Below, piece by piece: positions 43,147 to 50,981 of a stretch of DNA of 64,000 nt. The notes under the pieces are model-generated. The model was given only the letters and a program-made list of their open reading frames with translations. It made no database searches and was not told where the DNA came from. Numbering within the stretch: the stretch's first letter is position 1; the number at the start of each line of letters is the position of its first letter. Source of the DNA: Segatella hominis (GTDB taxonomy: Bacteria; Bacteroidota; Bacteroidia; Bacteroidales; Bacteroidaceae); contig NZ_CP137559.1 in NCBI RefSeq assembly GCF_019249725.2, positions 229,501 through 293,500 on the forward strand, written 5' to 3'. The position numbers and the translations under genes were made by a program.

Positions 43147-44571
43147 TTATTTCTTTGGATGTTCTTCTTCCATTTGTGGTTGAATCTTTTCGATTTCTTC
43201 CAGTTCCTCTATCTCGTTTTCTTCCATATCCCTATCAAGTCTGTCTCTCCAGAGATACTTTCTGGTTTCGTGTACGATAATTCCGCTGAGGCATAGCAGG
43301 GATACCAGGTTTGGAATGGCCATGAGTGCATTCATGCAGTCTGCTATGTTCCACACGAGACCGAGACTGATAACACTTCCTGCAAAGATACTTGCGATGT
43401 ATAGCATTCGATAGCATAACATCCACTTTTTGCCCTTAAGATATTCCACGCAACGCTCTCCGTAATAGCTCCATCCCAATGTCGTACTGAAAGCAAAAGT
43501 CGCCAGTCCGAAAGTTAAAAGAGGGGCACCGATATAAGGGATTTTACTGAATGCGGCTTTGGTAAGTGCTGCACCATTATGATAGTCTATATCTGGATAG
43601 GCAATGATACTGGAGGTAATTACTAATCCTGTTAACGCACAGATGATGACTGTGTCCCAGAAAGTACCGGTTGAAGATACCAATGCCTGGCGTACAGGAT
43701 TGCGGGTTTGTGCAGCTGCAGCAACAATAGGGGCAGATCCCAAACCAGACTCATTAGAAAAAAGGCCACGTGCGATACCATAACGTGCAGCCATCATCAA
43801 TGTGCTTCCCGCAAAGCCGCCTCCTGCAGCTTTGGTAGTAAAGGCTGACTCCAGGATAACCTTGAGGGCAGGCAACAGATAGGCATGGTTGACAAAGAGA
43901 ATGTATATGCATCCGATGACATAGAAGAGTGCCATGAAAGGGACTAACATACCGCATACTTTTGAGATTGTCTTTACACCACCGAGAATTACGGCTGCGC
44001 CAAGAATAGTAACGATGGCTCCCGTAATGTATGGTGATATTCCATATTGGTTTTCTACCAGAGAAGATATAGCATTAGCCTGTACGGTACTTCCTATTCC
44101 AAAAGAAGCCAATGCAGCAAAGATTGCAAAAAGAATGGCCAGCCATTTCCAGCCCAATCCTTTCTCTAATGCATACATAGGTCCACCCAGCATGCGTCCT
44201 CGTCTCGTTTTTACTCGATATTTTACTGCAAGTAATCCTTCTGCATATTTTGTGGATATACCAAATACACCTGTAAGCCAGCACCATAGTACAGCACCCG
44301 GACCACCCAGCGCAATGGCCGTGGCAACACCGATGATATTACCTGTTCCGATAGTTGCAGCAAGCGCTGTAGCCAGGGCACCAAACTGTGATACGTCTCC
44401 TGTTGCGTTCTTATCCTTCTTGAGGGAAAGCTTGATAGCTTTCAATATCTTACGTTGCGGAAAACGTAATCGGACAGTCAGGAATATATGGGTTCCTAAC
44501 AGAAGGATAATCATAGGCCATCCCCAAAGGAATGAACTGAAAGCTAAGAAAAAATCGTTGATTGCATCCAT
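43147..44571 (-). CDS. Alanine/glycine:cation symporter (AGCS family)
   Basis: A 474-aa inner-membrane carrier with about ten hydrophobic segments that takes up alanine or glycine with Na+ or H+. Family marks: ATIGTGNIIGVATAIALGGPGA (around 73-94), the NESGLGSAPIV region (around 276) and the final membrane segments before a charged Glu/Lys-rich C-terminal tail. The tail of about 40 residues has many Glu and is cytosolic. It is last in a minus-strand series after the two DUF4230 genes (85-base gap) and ends at the strong terminator. Confidence 0.93.
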   Translation of the reverse strand: MDAINDFFLAFSSFLWGWPMIILLLGTHIFLTVRLRFPQRKILKAIKLSLKKDKNATGDVSQFGALATALAATIGTGNIIGVATAIALGGPGAVLWCWLTGVFGISTKYAEGLLAVKYRVKTRRGRMLGGPMYALEKGLGWKWLAILFAIFAALASFGIGSTVQANAISSLVENQYGISPYITGAIVTILGAAVILGGVKTISKVCGMLVPFMALFYVIGCIYILFVNHAYLLPALKVILESAFTTKAAGGGFAGSTLMMAARYGIARGLFSNESGLGSAPIVAAAAQTRNPVRQALVSSTGTFWDTVIICALTGLVITSSIIAYPDIDYHNGAALTKAAFSKIPYIGAPLLTFGLATFAFSTTLGWSYYGERCVEYLKGKKWMLCYRMLYIASIFAGSVISLGLVWNIADCMNALMAIPNLVSLLCLSGIIVHETRKYLWRDRLDRDMEENEIEELEEIEKIQPQMEEEHPKK

Positions 44572-44656
44572 AAGTCTCTCTTAATTTACCTTATTATTAT
44601 TACGTGATTATATTTTTGTAATTGAAGTTTTGGAAAGTGACTATTTGTCCTAACAC

Positions 44657-45241
44657 TTATTTCTTATGTTCTTCTTCAAATCTAACTTTTACATTTGTAA
44701 ACCCCATAGCCTTGAGCATCTTGTAGAATTGAATCTGAGCATTTTCTTCTGCTGTTGATATGTTTGTATTTGTTAAGCATCGTATTCTCATTGCATTGTA
44801 AGCTTGCTCATATAGTTTTTGCCTGTCTTTTCCTGTCCAGTCGCCGGTTTCAAAAAAAGACTGGGTTTTTGCTTCGTCAATAAAATTATGATCCAGTAAT
44901 TTGATTGGAGGTAGTGTACAGACAATTGTATCTTTCTCTGTTTCCATCCAACCTTCTTTTACATCTTTCATATCAATGCCAAGCCGAAGTGTACCATAAT
45001 AGATACGTACTAACTTATCGTCACCGAAGAAGCCATGCCTTGTTGTATCAATGAGTTCTTCGTCACTGATTGATAGAAATTCCCATTGCCCGATGTTCTC
45101 TATAGTGCGGATTTGTGTAGGAGACAGTTGTGTCTGCCCCACGTTTTCTCCTTCCACATGAGTATCTCTTGCCAACCAATATAGACTTCCACCTATTATA
45201 ATGACAAGTACTAATATAATGATGATTTCTATTCTCTTCAT
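44657..45241 (-). CDS. DUF4230 protein, membrane-anchored
   Basis: A 194-aa protein with a single N-terminal membrane segment (residues 5-24, IIIILVLVIIIGGSLYWLA) followed by a soluble domain of the DUF4230 type (IENIGQWEFLSISDEELID onward), probably on the outer face. It is a distant paralogue of the gene just upstream (45327-46004): both end in a MGF(T/K)NVK/ENIKI-like segment before a basic tail. No function is known for the domain. The gap between the two genes is 85 bases. Confidence 0.8.
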   Translation of the reverse strand: MKRIEIIIILVLVIIIGGSLYWLARDTHVEGENVGQTQLSPTQIRTIENIGQWEFLSISDEELIDTTRHGFFGDDKLVRIYYGTLRLGIDMKDVKEGWMETEKDTIVCTLPPIKLLDHNFIDEAKTQSFFETGDWTGKDRQKLYEQAYNAMRIRCLTNTNISTAEENAQIQFYKMLKAMGFTNVKVRFEEEHKK

Positions 45242-45326
45242 TTTTATAATCTTTATTCTATCAGGTAAACTTTACCTAATTAGTATCCTCGATAATGACT
45301 AAAAACAGGCCTTTAAATCTGTTTCT

Positions 45327-46004
45327 TTAGTTCGTTTTCTTTTCGATAGTCGAATTGTCCAAGATAGTCTTGAGATCGTCCAAAGAAAATTTCTTTCTAA
45401 AAGTTATCTTTATATTTTCTTCTTTGAATCCCATTTCTATGAGCATAGGAATTAGAATGTTGGCAGCATTTTGTCTTGCTGTTTCAATGACTTCCATATT
45501 GGGAATGTCCTTGATGATTCCTTCCCGGCCCTGCTGTTCATATAGACTGAGTTCAGCATCGCTAAAGTTACGTCGGGTGAGAGAAACAAACTGCTTGACT
45601 CCTTCATGATCTATTTTGCTGCTTGTGAGCATTATTTTGGGGTCTGGCAATGTAATCTCTATTTTTTCATTCTTTCTGCTGATGTTCTGTGCCCCAAAAT
45701 CATTGAAATCTATGTATGCTTTTAATGTAGCATCCATCGGAATTGCAACTTTTCTGTTGGAACCTGGTACATTGATATTGAAATCTTTTTTGAATATAGA
45801 GCCTTTCAATTTCAGTTGGTCGTCATGAGTTACTATTTTATGGACATGTATTTCTGTCGTGTAAAGTCTGTTGCATTTTTGTATCTGCATTACCATCATA
45901 GGAATAGTATCAATGATAGTCTTCTTTTCCTCTGTTTTCTTTTCTGAGCAAGAGGAAAAGGTGTATATGATAGCAATTAATAATAAAAAAAATAACTTTT
46001 TCAT
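45327..46004 (-). CDS. DUF4230 lipoprotein
   Basis: A 225-aa lipoprotein. The signal peptide ends in SSCS with the lipidated Cys at about residue 19, then a DUF4230-like domain (CNRLYTTEIHVHKIVTHDDQ onward). It is paired with the membrane-anchored paralogue at 44657-45241 and followed, further on, by the AGCS symporter. The function is unknown. A strong promoter lies 23-54 bases upstream. Confidence 0.8.
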   Translation of the reverse strand: MKKLFFLLLIAIIYTFSSCSEKKTEEKKTIIDTIPMMVMQIQKCNRLYTTEIHVHKIVTHDDQLKLKGSIFKKDFNINVPGSNRKVAIPMDATLKAYIDFNDFGAQNISRKNEKIEITLPDPKIMLTSSKIDHEGVKQFVSLTRRNFSDAELSLYEQQGREGIIKDIPNMEVIETARQNAANILIPMLIEMGFKEENIKITFRKKFSLDDLKTILDNSTIEKKTN

Positions 46005-46026
46005 ACGAATTGTCTTGTTTTGAATG

Positions 46027-46058
46027 CAAAGTTACATCAAAATGTTCGAAAAACCAAA
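46027..46058 (-). promoter_or_regulatory. Promoter of the DUF4230 genes (TTTG-20-TAACTTTG)
   Basis: On the minus strand TTTG (46058-46055) and TAACTTTG (46034-46027) are 20 bases apart. The predicted leader before the start at 46004 is about 18 bases. Confidence 0.8.
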
Positions 46059-46300
46059 TTATTTTTTTTCTTTTGTTTCTTTTTAATTGATAATCTTTTA
46101 TAATGGGTACTTTTTCTTCTTTTAAATACCACTTTGAAAGATTGTTTTTTGTGTTGAAATATGTTAAATACGAAGAAAAATCAATTTCGTATTAAACCTT
46201 TCTGCTTTCAAAGTGTCTATATAAACGATTAGAATTCATAAACTGAACTTTTATAATATCGTGTGAGAACAATAGGTTTTTAGTTAGTAAAAAGATTAAG

Positions 46301-46337
46301 AAGCACTCTCTTGTGAAAGAGGGTGCTTTTTTTATTC
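46301..46337 (+). terminator. Terminator without an obvious gene before it
   Basis: GCACTCTCTT (46303-46312) pairs with AAGAGGGTGC (46317-46326, one wobble), followed by seven T residues. Nothing coding on the plus strand lies between it and the divergent DUF4230 promoter, so it may end a small RNA or stop read-through. Confidence 0.8.
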
Positions 46338-46344
46338 TGTTTTT

Positions 46345-46375
46345 TTTGTCAATTGATAATTTTTTCTTAATTTTG
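46345..46375 (+). promoter_or_regulatory. Promoter of the lipoprotein gene (TTTG-19-TAATTTTG)
   Basis: TTTG at 46345-46348 and TAATTTTG at 46368-46375 are 19 bases apart. Transcription should start near 46381, close to 17 bases before the start codon. Confidence 0.8.
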
Positions 46376-46397
46376 CCACATAATCTATAAAAATGTA

Positions 46398-47003
46398 ATG
46401 ATGAATAGAATATTTCCTTTACTTTTGGCCGCATGTCTTGCCACTGGCTTCACATCATGCAGTGAAAAGAAGAAGAGTGATGTTATCATCGCTCCAAAGC
46501 CTCAGGCTCCAAAGCCAAAGAAGACTCAGCAGATGAGTGGATATGAACAGGCTCGTGAGGTTGAATGGCTGGGTTCAACCTATAAAGTTATAGTTAAGCG
46601 TGAAGCAGACAATAGTTTGCCTTTAGCAGTCGGTGATGATAATACCAAATATTTTGATAATAAGATTACGGTTAGAATTCTGCGTAAGGATGGTACTGAA
46701 TTTTTTAATCGCACCTTTCTGAAGACCGATTTTACGGGATATTTAGATAAGAATACCCAGCAAAATGGGGCATTGCTTGGTTTGGTCTATGTACAGGCTG
46801 AGGGTAACAACCTGGTTTTTGCAGGAAGTGTTGGATCTCCAGATGTAACAAGTGATGAGTATGTGCCTTTGGTCGTTAAAATCTCTCGCATGGGTGCTGT
46901 TTCCGTTGGTAAAGATACCAAATTGGATACAGGTAGTGATGAAGAAGATGATGATAATACTAATGAGCAACAAAAAACCTCATCCGATGAGGATGAGGTC
47001 TAA
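46398..47003 (+). CDS. Unknown lipoprotein with acidic tail, 201 aa
   Basis: No family is recognised. The signal peptide (MMNRIFPLLLAACLATGFTSC) ends at a lipobox FTSC with Cys at about 21. A Lys/Pro/Gln stretch (PKPQAPKPKKTQQM) follows, then a compact beta-rich domain (about 50-165) and a C-terminal tail of mostly Asp and Glu (SDEEDDDNTNEQQK). The tail and the charged linker suggest a surface or periplasmic protein with flexible ends. It has its own promoter and terminator, so it is a single-gene unit. Starting at the second Met changes one residue only. Confidence 0.8.
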   Translation: MMNRIFPLLLAACLATGFTSCSEKKKSDVIIAPKPQAPKPKKTQQMSGYEQAREVEWLGSTYKVIVKREADNSLPLAVGDDNTKYFDNKITVRILRKDGTEFFNRTFLKTDFTGYLDKNTQQNGALLGLVYVQAEGNNLVFAGSVGSPDVTSDEYVPLVVKISRMGAVSVGKDTKLDTGSDEEDDDNTNEQQKTSSDEDEV

Positions 47004-47037
47004 TGCTTATGTGAATTGATTATCAATCTTGCAGAAT

Positions 47038-47071
47038 AAAGACTACTTGAAAAGTTTTCGGTAGTCTTTTT
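47038..47071 (+). terminator. Terminator after the lipoprotein gene
   Basis: AAAGACTAC (47038-47046) pairs with GTAGTCTTT (47061-47069) and a T run follows. The stop codon of the opposing minus-strand gene (47043-47045) lies in its left arm. Confidence 0.8.
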
Positions 47072-47423
47072 CAAAACTTAGAGGGTGTCGGCCAAGGAAG
47101 AGTATATTGAGCAGGCAATTGGCTGCTAATTCTTCATCATTGAGGTTTGCACCCTTTCCTTTTTTTATTTCTTTACCGAGGCAAGCATCCCAGGTTGTAT
47201 TGAAACTGGTGTCATCTGCTCCCACAATCATATCCTTGCTATTTGGATCTTCCTTAAGTTCGTATCTGATGGTTTTCTTCGAAACTACAGGCTGGATGTT
47301 GCAAAGCATGTTGAATGCTTTTTCAAATATATCGCGATGCAGGTACGCATTTGGATACATTTCATTCACTGCAGGGAATAACTCTTCAAATTCGAATGAT
47401 TGTAATAACTGATATAGTTTCAT
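47043..47423 (-). CDS. Unknown protein, 126 aa, downstream of ribH
   Basis: Begins MKLYQLLQSFEFEELFPAVN. The frame stays open further upstream into ribH, but those extra residues carry no conserved character and the sequence from 47423 is a compact soluble protein, so this start is preferred. Small acidic-helical protein of a type often found near ribH in Bacteroidales; no function is recognised. It is the last of the TPR-ribH unit on the minus strand, 40 bases after ribH. Confidence 0.7.
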   Translation of the reverse strand: MKLYQLLQSFEFEELFPAVNEMYPNAYLHRDIFEKAFNMLCNIQPVVSKKTIRYELKEDPNSKDMIVGADDTSFNTTWDACLGKEIKKGKGANLNDEELAANCLLNILFLGRHPLSFEKDYRKLFK

Positions 47424-47463
47424 ATACCTTATTATATATAGTACGTTATTATTATATATATAT

Positions 47464-47940
47464 TTAGAATTTTGCCATTTTAATAGCATCAATAGCACAT
47501 TCGTCACCCTTGTTGCCAAGTTTGCCACCACAGCGGTCTTGAGCCTGCTGCAGGTCATTTGTTGTTAACAGGCCATAGATGACAGGGATTTCCTGTGTGG
47601 CATTTAAGCGAGCTATACCATAGGTAACTCCTTGACAGATATAGTCGAAATGTGGAGTTTCACCGCGTATGACGCATCCAAGTATGATGACAGCATCGTA
47701 ACCACCGTTGAGTACCATCTGGTGAGCACCATAAATGAGTTCAAAGCTGCCAGGAACAGTCTTTACATGAATGTTTTCAGAAAGAGCGCCATGCTTTTCC
47801 AAAGTCTTGACAGCTCCGTCAAGCAAGGCACCTGTTACCTCAGGATTCCATTCTGCTACCACGATGCCAAAGCACATATTGCTTGCGTCTGGCACCTTGG
47901 TAAAGTCGTAGTCTGATAAATTATGAAGTGCTGTTGCCAT
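47464..47940 (-). CDS. ribH: 6,7-dimethyl-8-ribityllumazine synthase
   Basis: Joins the pyrimidine amine and dihydroxybutanone phosphate to make the riboflavin precursor lumazine, usually in an icosahedral or pentameric shell. The 158-aa protein shows the expected marks: [12 protein letters not shown] (substrate binding), [13 protein letters not shown] with the catalytic His, and [14 protein letters not shown] near the end. It lies 2 bases after the TPR gene, so the two are co-transcribed. Confidence 0.97.
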   Translation of the reverse strand: MATALHNLSDYDFTKVPDASNMCFGIVVAEWNPEVTGALLDGAVKTLEKHGALSENIHVKTVPGSFELIYGAHQMVLNGGYDAVIILGCVIRGETPHFDYICQGVTYGIARLNATQEIPVIYGLLTTNDLQQAQDRCGGKLGNKGDECAIDAIKMAKF

Positions 47941-47942
47941 AA

Positions 47943-48638
47943 TTAGTTGGAAGCTCTTTCGATGTATTTATCAATCTCTGAACTCTGAACGAGCATAGAG
48001 TTTACATATTTTTTCTTGATGTCCTGGTAGATGCTCAAAGCGTCGGCCTTCTTTCCCTGGCTTTCAAGAATTTCACCTGCTTTGATGAGGAAAGTAGGAG
48101 AGAGACTGTTGTTTGCATCGTCTTGTGCCTTGTCATCAGCCATGCTTGCAGCCTTCTTAAATGCTTCCACTGCTTTGTCGAGCTGGTTGAGATGTGCATA
48201 AGCATCACCTAAAGCTGCTTGTGCTGCAGGACTAATCATCTGATCACCTTTAGAAGAAAAAGCATCAAGGCTTTTCTGTGCTTCAGCCCACTTGCCAAGG
48301 TTTGCATAGCAAAGACCTGCATAGAGATTGGCCAGATTTGCAGCTTTTGTGCCGCTGTAGTCACTTGCAATTTTTGCAAAACCTACAAAGCCAGCACCAT
48401 CGCCATTGAGAGCCTGATCATACATTTCATTGTTGAAATAAGTCTGACCTTTGCCTAACATAGTACTTGCTTTGTCCTCACGTGGACCAGCAATCTGATT
48501 GTTGTAAACGAAAATACCTGCAATAATTACAATGATAGCAACTACTGCGCCGAGAATCAACTTCTTGTTTTTCAAGAAGAAGGCCTCATGAATGTTAAGG
48601 CTCTCGCTTTCTGGAGCCTGTACGTTGTTTTTTGCCAT
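47943..48638 (-). CDS. Tetratricopeptide-repeat membrane-anchored protein (YfgM-like)
   Basis: A 231-aa protein with one N-terminal membrane segment (about 28-47) and a C-terminal region of TPR-type helices ([31 protein letters not shown] onward). The architecture resembles YfgM, an inner-membrane chaperone-type partner of the Sec machinery, though the sequence alone cannot prove it. It heads the unit with ribH and the unknown 126-aa gene. A -7 box lies about 150 bases upstream. Confidence 0.85.
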   Translation of the reverse strand: MAKNNVQAPESESLNIHEAFFLKNKKLILGAVVAIIVIIAGIFVYNNQIAGPREDKASTMLGKGQTYFNNEMYDQALNGDGAGFVGFAKIASDYSGTKAANLANLYAGLCYANLGKWAEAQKSLDAFSSKGDQMISPAAQAALGDAYAHLNQLDKAVEAFKKAASMADDKAQDDANNSLSPTFLIKAGEILESQGKKADALSIYQDIKKKYVNSMLVQSSEIDKYIERASN

Positions 48639-48788
48639 TTTTTTATTTTGTTTTTTTTATTATTCTAATTCTGTTGGATAAACGCATCATCAACTTTAAT
48701 ATTCAATAAAAGGAATGTCTTCATTTATAAAAATGAATGCTAATCCCATTTAAGGTCTTTATATTAGTCGATTGCGCCTAATTTTTTG

Positions 48789-48796
48789 CAAAAATA
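48789..48796 (-). promoter_or_regulatory. -7 box (TATTTTTG) upstream of the TPR-ribH unit
   Basis: Minus-strand TATTTTTG fits TAnnTTTG and lies about 150 bases upstream of the start codon at 48638. No -33 element is clear. Confidence 0.4.
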
Positions 48797-48859
48797 CGCA
48801 ATTTTATTTATATATTGAAATTTCTAGCCTACTTTTTTCGTTTTTTGCGGTTTTTCTGC

Positions 48860-48867
48860 TATCTTTG
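48860..48867 (+). promoter_or_regulatory. -7 box (TATCTTTG) of recF
   Basis: TATCTTTGCA fits the consensus and lies 23 bases upstream of the recF start at 48891. The nearest TTTG is only 12 bases before it, shorter than normal. Confidence 0.6.
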
Positions 48868-48890
48868 CAGTCCAAAAGCATAAAGAGCCT

Positions 48891-50000
48891 ATGATTTTAG
48901 AGAATATTTCCATCTTAAATTATAAGAACATAAAGGGAGTGAATTTGGATTTGTCCCCAAAAATCAATTGTCTTATCGGCCATAACGGCGTAGGTAAGAC
49001 TAATTTTTTGGATGCAATCTATTACCTCTCCTTTTGTCGTAGTGCCAATAATCCTATTGACTCTCAGATTATCATGCATGATGAGAATTTCTTTATGCTT
49101 GAAGGGAAATATCGCACAGAACAGGGTGATATCGAGAATATTTATTGTGGTATGAAACGTGGTACGAAGAAACATTTCAAGCGCAATAAAAAGGAGTATA
49201 AAAGATTGTCGCAACATATCGGTTTAGTTCCTTTAATTTATGTTTCTCCTTCTGATTCTTCCCTTATTGAAGGAGGAAGTGAAGAGCGCCGTCGCCTGAT
49301 GGATGTTGTTATTTCACAATATGACCATTCTTATATTGAATTGTTAGCTAATTATAATAAGGCTCTCCAGCAGCGTAATGCTCTTTTGAAGATGGAGGAG
49401 GAGCCTGATTTGTCCTTGCTTGATATATGGGAACAGGAGATGGCCCGTAATGGCGAGTTGCTCTTTCAGAAACGTCTTGCTTTTGTGGAGGAATTGGTTC
49501 CTGTCTTTCAACGAATTTATCAGCAGATTTCTGGTCAACGGGAGATGGTTAGTCTTCGCTATGTCTCTCATTGTCAGCGTGGTTCATTGTTAGATGTTAT
49601 TCAGCGTGATAGATTCAAGGACCGGGCAGTTGGTTATTCTCTTCATGGTGTACATCGTGATGATCTTGAGATGCTTATAGGTGATTTTCAGATGAAACGT
49701 GAGGGAAGTCAAGGACAGAATAAAACTTTTGTGCTTGCTTTGAAGCTTGCTCAATTTGATTTTCTGCGCCGTACTTCTTCAATCACAACCCCTTTGTTGC
49801 TGTTAGACGATATCTTTGATAAGTTGGATGCACAAAGAGTAGAATCTATTGTCCAACTTGTTTCTGGTGATAACTTCGGACAAATATTCATTACTGATAC
49901 GAATCGTGATCATTTGGATAAAATCCTGTCTAAAAGCGATGGTGAATATAAGATATTTACGGTCGAGGGAGGTGATATAGAATTGATGGCAAACAGTTGA
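48891..50000 (+). CDS. recF: DNA replication/repair protein RecF
   Basis: An ABC-type ATPase of 369 aa that helps load RecA at single-strand gaps. The P-loop GHNGVGKTN is at 30-38, the signature SQGQNKTFVLALKLAQ near 276 and Walker B LLLLDDIFDKLD near 300. Length and start (MILENISILNYKNI) match the family. It is followed after 119 bases by the DUF721/DciA-like gene, a common pairing in Bacteroidetes. Confidence 0.96.
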   Translation: MILENISILNYKNIKGVNLDLSPKINCLIGHNGVGKTNFLDAIYYLSFCRSANNPIDSQIIMHDENFFMLEGKYRTEQGDIENIYCGMKRGTKKHFKRNKKEYKRLSQHIGLVPLIYVSPSDSSLIEGGSEERRRLMDVVISQYDHSYIELLANYNKALQQRNALLKMEEEPDLSLLDIWEQEMARNGELLFQKRLAFVEELVPVFQRIYQQISGQREMVSLRYVSHCQRGSLLDVIQRDRFKDRAVGYSLHGVHRDDLEMLIGDFQMKREGSQGQNKTFVLALKLAQFDFLRRTSSITTPLLLLDDIFDKLDAQRVESIVQLVSGDNFGQIFITDTNRDHLDKILSKSDGEYKIFTVEGGDIELMANS

Positions 50001-50119
50001 GAATAGTTCTTTCTCTTTGGGGGTAAAGTTCATTTCGCTGTTGCAAAGTTCTTGTCTCTGTTGATTTGTGGCTAATGCGCTCTATTTGATTTACATTAAT
50101 TATTAAAATCATTTATATC

Positions 50120-50410
50120 ATGTTTAGAAGAAAAGTACAATCCATGCAGACCTTATTGCCAGACTTTCTGCGGCGTCAAGGTTTAGAGTCACCTCTACGT
50201 CAAAGGAGACTTTTGACTTCTTGGGATGATGTGGTAGGGGAGCCTATAGCCCGATATACCAGTGAACGTTTTATCAAAAACCAGACACTGTTCGTAAAGG
50301 TGAATAATCCAGCCTTGCGTGCAGATCTATCTATGGGACGTAGCATTTTAGTGAAACGCCTGAACGAATGTGCCGGTGCACAGGTCATTGTTGATATTAA
50401 ATTTTATTAG
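50120..50410 (+). CDS. DUF721 protein, DciA-like helicase-loader family
   Basis: A small basic protein of 96 aa. The family core SWDDVVGEPIARYTSERFIKNQTLFVKV is clear. DciA-type proteins are used by many bacteria that lack DnaC or DnaI to load the replicative helicase DnaB; Bacteroidetes DUF721 genes next to recF are the likely counterparts. The short length leaves out the variable second domain of proteobacterial DciA. Its stop overlaps the stop of the convergent 5-FCL gene by 4 bases. Confidence 0.85.
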   Translation: MFRRKVQSMQTLLPDFLRRQGLESPLRQRRLLTSWDDVVGEPIARYTSERFIKNQTLFVKVNNPALRADLSMGRSILVKRLNECAGAQVIVDIKFY

Positions 50411-50952
50411 ATATCAGTAATAATTTCATCCATGATTTTATCATGTTTTTCATAAGGAATCGAAGATTCTTTCTGAAAACTATAGCAGACTCCGATTTTA
50501 TAGATGGATGGAATTTTCTTTAAGAATCGATCGTAATATCCTTTACCTCTGCCCAGGCGGTGTCCTTTGTCATCAAAGCTCATACCAGGAATGATTCCTA
50601 CTTCGATTTCTCCGTATCTTTTTTCAGAAAATAGAGTTCCGCTTGGTTCTAGGATATGATAATTACCTTCCTTAAGATCCTTTTTCCCTGTATATTCTCT
50701 TAAAATCATGTTTTCTCCGTCTGTAACTACAGGTAGTAGGACTTTTTTTCCTTCGGCTACGATTTCATCTATCCATTCATGTGTATTTACTTCATCCGGT
50801 AATGAATAGTATAGCAGTATCGTTTGTGCTTTTCTTAAACGGGGATGCTTTTTTAATTGCATAATAATAGAGAGCGACAGCTCTCCCAGTTGTGCTTGGG
50901 TAAACTGTCGCTTTCTATTTCGTATCTCTGTTCTGAGTTCTTGTTTGTTCAT
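50407..50952 (-). CDS. 5-formyltetrahydrofolate cyclo-ligase
   Basis: A 181-aa cytosolic enzyme that uses ATP to convert 5-formyl-THF to 5,10-methenyl-THF, rescuing a stable folate dead-end. The N-terminal MNKQELRTEIRNRKR and the C-terminal GRGKGYYDRFL (near 130-140) are the recognised motifs. It is last in the minus-strand unit after the S41 peptidase (29-base gap) and overlaps the 3' end of the convergent DUF721 gene. Confidence 0.92.
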   Translation of the reverse strand: MNKQELRTEIRNRKRQFTQAQLGELSLSIIMQLKKHPRLRKAQTILLYYSLPDEVNTHEWIDEIVAEGKKVLLPVVTDGENMILREYTGKKDLKEGNYHILEPSGTLFSEKRYGEIEVGIIPGMSFDDKGHRLGRGKGYYDRFLKKIPSIYKIGVCYSFQKESSIPYEKHDKIMDEIITDI

Positions 50953-50981
50953 GACAATAGCTATTCTTATTAGACAAAGTC

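Larger units (their letters stand above)
46005..46397. other. Intergenic region with two promoters and an orphan terminator
   Basis: No credible gene. It holds the minus-strand promoter of the DUF4230 genes (46027-46058), a small hairpin (AATACGAA/TTCGTATT, 46167-46193), a plus-strand terminator (46301-46337) with no gene before it, and the plus-strand promoter of the next gene (46345-46375). Confidence 0.7.

Noticed and set aside
46087..46105. TTGATA...TATAAT resembling an E. coli-type promoter
   Set aside because: The spacing is too short and this group uses TAnnTTTG-type promoters.
46192..46434. 80-codon minus-strand frame
   Set aside because: It overlaps the promoter and start of the lipoprotein gene and the plus-strand terminator; composition is not protein-like.
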